Shown here piece by piece: positions 61,646-64,000 of a stretch of DNA of 64,000 nucleotides. This DNA is from UBA1181 sp045600225. GTDB lineage: Bacteria; Bacteroidota; Bacteroidia; Bacteroidales; Paludibacteraceae. The translations under genes and the position numbers were made by a program. How positions within the stretch are numbered: position 1 is the stretch's first letter; each line of letters starts with the position of its first letter. Under the pieces are notes generated by a model. It saw only the letters and a list, made by a program, of their open reading frames with translations, searched no databases and had not been told where the DNA came from. Where the stretch lies: assembly GCA_045600225.1 (NCBI GenBank), contig JAZRXL010000021.1:6189-70188 (forward strand). The letters run 5' to 3'.

Positions 61646-62752
61646 ATGCGTATTCGTTTCCTTATATTGTTATTGCTAGGTTCTTTCCTAATGATTTCTT
61701 GTCATAGAGAAGATAGTTATACTTTGTACGGAAAGTTGCGTTGTGTTAGGGCAAAAACTGCGTATTTGATGGAAATGGATCCTATGGGGAAACCCTTTGT
61801 TGTGGATAGTGTACCTATTCGTTCAGGTTCTGGTGAGTTTAAATTTAAAGGTCGTGTGGATTATCCAACAATGCGTTTTATTCGTATTGGATCAAGAGCG
61901 CCTTTCGATGTTTTTGTTGAGAATGGAAAAATTGAAATAACAGGTTCTTTAATGCTCCCTGATGAAATTAAGGTGGAAGGGTCTTCTTCTCACGATGATT
62001 TCAATTATCTGTCGAAGGAAATGAGAAAGATACAGAACAAGCAGAGCTCTATGTTGGTTCATCTTTCTAATGCTAGAAAACAAAATAATCAGAGGGAGGT
62101 GAAGCGTTTGACTAAAATTTATAACTCATATCCAGATTCTTTGTTGTCGATGACAAAGCAATTTGTGGAGAACAAGCCTTACTCCATGGGGGCTGTCTAT
62201 TTCGTTTGTTCATTATCCCAGTCGTATGACATTGAGAGATTGGAAGGAATCATCTCTTCGTTTGATGCCTCATTGTATCAGTCTCCTTACATGAAATATT
62301 TAAAGGAAGAGTTGGCTTTGCACAAGGATTTTGTTTTGGGCATGAAAGCTCCCGATTTTCGCTTGCCAACTTTCTTGGGTGATTCTGTGAGCCTTTCTGA
62401 TTATTCTGGAAAATATTTGTTTATTGATTTTGGAGCTTCTTGGTGTGAAAGAACGAAGTCAAGAACAGCAAAGCTCAAACGAATGCATGATTTGTATGAA
62501 GGAAAGAACTTTGATGTGCTGTCAGTCTTTTTAGACGAGGACAAAAAGGACTGGAAGGATTATGTGACAAGTTTAGGCGTATTGCCATGGAAGCTATGCT
62601 GCGACTTCAAATATTGGTCAAGTCCTGTTAGTAAATACTATCGTGTACATTCTATACCTTATGGCGTCTTAATCACGCCAAGTGGTGAAATTGCACTTGT
62701 GGATCCAAACTTGTATGTGATGGAGAATTATTTGCGGAAAAAATTAAAATAA
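61646..62752 (+). CDS. TlpA-like lipoprotein with DUF4369-type N-terminus and single active-site Cys
   Basis: 368 residues. Lipobox MISC (Cys19) gives a lipid-anchored protein. Residues 25-130 resemble DUF4369 (YTLYGKLR, RIGSRAPFDVFVENGKIEITGSL), and the C-terminal half is an AhpC/TSA-thioredoxin fold (MKAPDFRLPTFLGDSVSLSDYSGKYLFIDFGASWC). The active site reads SWC267-E-R-T: the second Cys of CxxC is replaced by Thr, so it cannot be an ordinary dithiol reductase. ATG 61646 begins the signal peptide. The CcdA-like gene follows after 5 bases. Confidence 0.85.
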   Translation: MRIRFLILLLLGSFLMISCHREDSYTLYGKLRCVRAKTAYLMEMDPMGKPFVVDSVPIRSGSGEFKFKGRVDYPTMRFIRIGSRAPFDVFVENGKIEITGSLMLPDEIKVEGSSSHDDFNYLSKEMRKIQNKQSSMLVHLSNARKQNNQREVKRLTKIYNSYPDSLLSMTKQFVENKPYSMGAVYFVCSLSQSYDIERLEGIISSFDASLYQSPYMKYLKEELALHKDFVLGMKAPDFRLPTFLGDSVSLSDYSGKYLFIDFGASWCERTKSRTAKLKRMHDLYEGKNFDVLSVFLDEDKKDWKDYVTSLGVLPWKLCCDFKYWSSPVSKYYRVHSIPYGVLITPSGEIALVDPNLYVMENYLRKKLK

Positions 62753-62757
62753 AGTAG

Positions 62758-63453
62758 ATGAATATATTGGATTGGATTATGGGAGGTAATGTGCCACTTC
62801 TGACAGCTTTCTTGTTGGGCGTGGTTGTCTCTGTTTGTCCTTGTACGATAGCGGCTAATGTATCTGCACTAACTTGCATGTTGAGACAGGACAAAGAGTC
62901 TTATACGATGCTTTCCATTTCTTATGTTATAGCAAGATCTGTCGCATACTCCGTAGTGGGAATTGTCTTGTCTTTTTATGTTAGTGAAATAGAATTTACT
63001 TCCAATGCTCTTTCTTGGATAGCCAAGATAGCAGGACCATTGTTTATCCTTATTGGCTTGTTCCTTTTGGATATTTTCCATGTCCATGGGTTGGAGGATA
63101 GATGTGTGTTGTGGATGAATAAGATCTTTAGAGAGTCATACTCTTTGTGGAGCTCTTTTCTGTTAGGTCTCTTATTGGCATTTGCTTTTTGCCCATATAG
63201 TGCAGCTATCTATTTTGGAATGATGATGCCTATGGCTTGTACCTTAGAAGAGGGCTTGTTGTTGCCTGTGATCTTCTCTTTAGGCGCAGCTTTGCCTATT
63301 TTATTTATTGCTTGGGTAATGATAAAAGGGGTTGAGACAAAGTTGGGTGTTTGGAATAAATTTCAGAAATTTGAATATTGGTTTAGAAAGGTGGTAGCCG
63401 TCGTGTTTATCATAACAGGATTGTTATTTATCTGGGAATATTTCATTGAATAA
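62758..63453 (+). CDS. CcdA/DsbD-like membrane reductant transporter (ArsG-type permease family)
   Basis: 231 residues with about six membrane helices. The two paired Cys motifs of CcdA/DsbD-beta are visible: SVCPCTIAANVSA in helix 1 and AFAFCPYSAAIYFG in helix 4. Known members move electrons across the membrane from cytoplasmic thioredoxin to periplasmic thiol proteins; a related set is annotated as arsenical efflux permeases. Its neighbours (TlpA-like lipoprotein, DUF1573 protein) suggest an extracytoplasmic thiol-redox function. Confidence 0.85.
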   Translation: MNILDWIMGGNVPLLTAFLLGVVVSVCPCTIAANVSALTCMLRQDKESYTMLSISYVIARSVAYSVVGIVLSFYVSEIEFTSNALSWIAKIAGPLFILIGLFLLDIFHVHGLEDRCVLWMNKIFRESYSLWSSFLLGLLLAFAFCPYSAAIYFGMMMPMACTLEEGLLLPVIFSLGAALPILFIAWVMIKGVETKLGVWNKFQKFEYWFRKVVAVVFIITGLLFIWEYFIE

Positions 63454-63469
63454 TTTAATTGGAACGGGT

Positions 63470-63844
63470 ATGAAAAGGATTGTTGGTTTATTAGCAATAT
63501 TTGCAGTGGGGCAGATGACTATGGCTGCAGAAAAGGCAAAAATTGTCTTTACAGAGACAGAGTATGTTATGACTGATAGTTATTTGGGTGAGACTTCAGA
63601 ACATGTTTTTGTTTTTAAGAATGAAGGAGGTTCTCCTTTGGTAGTTGCCAATGCAGTGCCTTCTTGCGGTTGTGTTACGCCTACTTGGACTAAAAATCCT
63701 GTAGCTCCAGGGGATACTGGTTCTGTTCATGTATACTATGCAGGTAAGATGAGTGGAGCTTTCCATAAGACAATAAAAGTGTTTTCTAACTCTGTAGGAA
63801 AGAAACCTGTGTTGCAGATTTCTGGAGAGACGAAGAAAAGATAG
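63470..63844 (+). CDS. Small DUF1573 domain protein
   Basis: 124 residues: signal peptide (ending MAAE) and one DUF1573 domain (KAKIVFTETEYVMTDSYLGETSEHVFVFKNEG, PSCGCVTPTWTKNPVAPGD). It repeats the Cys motif of the larger DUF1573 protein upstream. ATG 63470 begins the signal peptide; the longer frame at 63446 overlaps the CcdA-like gene. It is the last gene of this cluster. Confidence 0.88.
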   Translation: MKRIVGLLAIFAVGQMTMAAEKAKIVFTETEYVMTDSYLGETSEHVFVFKNEGGSPLVVANAVPSCGCVTPTWTKNPVAPGDTGSVHVYYAGKMSGAFHKTIKVFSNSVGKKPVLQISGETKKR

Positions 63845-63860
63845 GAATGTCCATAAAATA

Positions 63861-63922
63861 TGACTAGTCCTAAATAACCGTTACAGTTTTAGACTTAATT
63901 TATTCAGGACAAAAATAGTACT
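63861..63922. repeat. 62-bp repeat, copy 2
   Basis: One base different from 55947-56008, same orientation. It sits between the small DUF1573 gene and its terminator. Confidence 0.9.
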
Positions 63923-63926
63923 TTTT

Positions 63927-63970
63927 AGAAGATTGTTGCAGGACTAGTCCTGCAACAATCTTCTTTTTTG
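63927..63970. terminator. 38-bp perfect palindrome terminator
   Basis: AGAAGATTGTTGCAGGACT followed by its exact complement, then TTTTTTG; T residues also flank the left side. It contains GACTAGTCC, which also begins the adjacent 62-bp repeat. Confidence 0.85.
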
Positions 63971-64000
63971 TATTTTTTTATTTTCATTCTTCTTTGAGAG

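Overview
The window is a chromosomal segment of a low-GC member of the Bacteroidales (phylum Bacteroidota). The evidence is the recurrent promoter element TAnnTTTG (often with TTTG/TTG about 19 bases upstream), near absence of Shine-Dalgarno sites, ExbB/ExbD, DUF5686, FISUMP-like, gliding-type (CHU_C) and DUF1573 proteins, a TamB protein, and a PL1 pectate lyase with a sorting-like tail. I cannot name the genus; a host-associated or anaerobic carbohydrate-using bacterium would fit.

Layout. 1-17.4 kb is core chromosome: the end of rpsA, an OmpA-family protein, RNase Z, a DUF5686 outer-membrane protein, secreted or lipid-anchored proteins, an SDR dehydrogenase, a PAP2 phosphatase, trkA, tsaD and a very long tamB. 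17.5-24.9 kb is more plastic: a Zn/Cd-type P-ATPase, a truncated Rpn-type nuclease, an IS110-family element with a foldable left non-coding region, a RhuM-family gene between two near-identical 110-bp direct repeats, and the pectate lyase. 25.2-42.7 kb is core again: infC-rpmI-rplT (infC probably starting at AUC), surE-small membrane protein-lpxB, a gliding-type surface protein, tatD, an HD protein, tRNA-Ser(GGA), an exbB/exbD cluster, ridA, metA-U32, ruvX-def-TPR, a DoxX-type membrane protein and tpiA.

42.7-56.0 kb is an accessory defence island. A KilA-N gene, a fragment of a second copy of it and two 155-bp repeats lie on the left; a truncated Bro-N gene lies on the right. Between them is one tightly coupled eight-gene operon (44657-55610): m5C methyltransferase, double-GHKL ATPase/histidine-kinase-like protein, receiver-HEPN-like response regulator, second m5C methyltransferase, a two-domain protein ending in DUF2971, McrB-like NTPase, a 47-residue ORF and an McrC/LlaJI-type nuclease. 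The two methyltransferases plus McrB/McrC-like subunits match the LlaJI type of restriction-modification. The embedded kinase/receiver-HEPN pair, and the DUF2971 protein that shares its N-terminal domain with the McrB subunit, look like additional effector layers. My inference is a layered system: site-specific methylation and GTP-dependent cleavage, backed by a phosphorelay-gated RNase and a second effector sent to the same target.

56.0-64 kb returns to envelope functions: a small secreted protein, a C69 dipeptidase homologue lacking the expected N-terminal catalytic Cys, an M23 peptidase, and a DUF1573 / TlpA-like lipoprotein / CcdA-like / DUF1573 cluster. A 62-bp sequence is present twice, beside the Bro-N fragment and at the right end of the window, each time next to a strong hairpin terminator.
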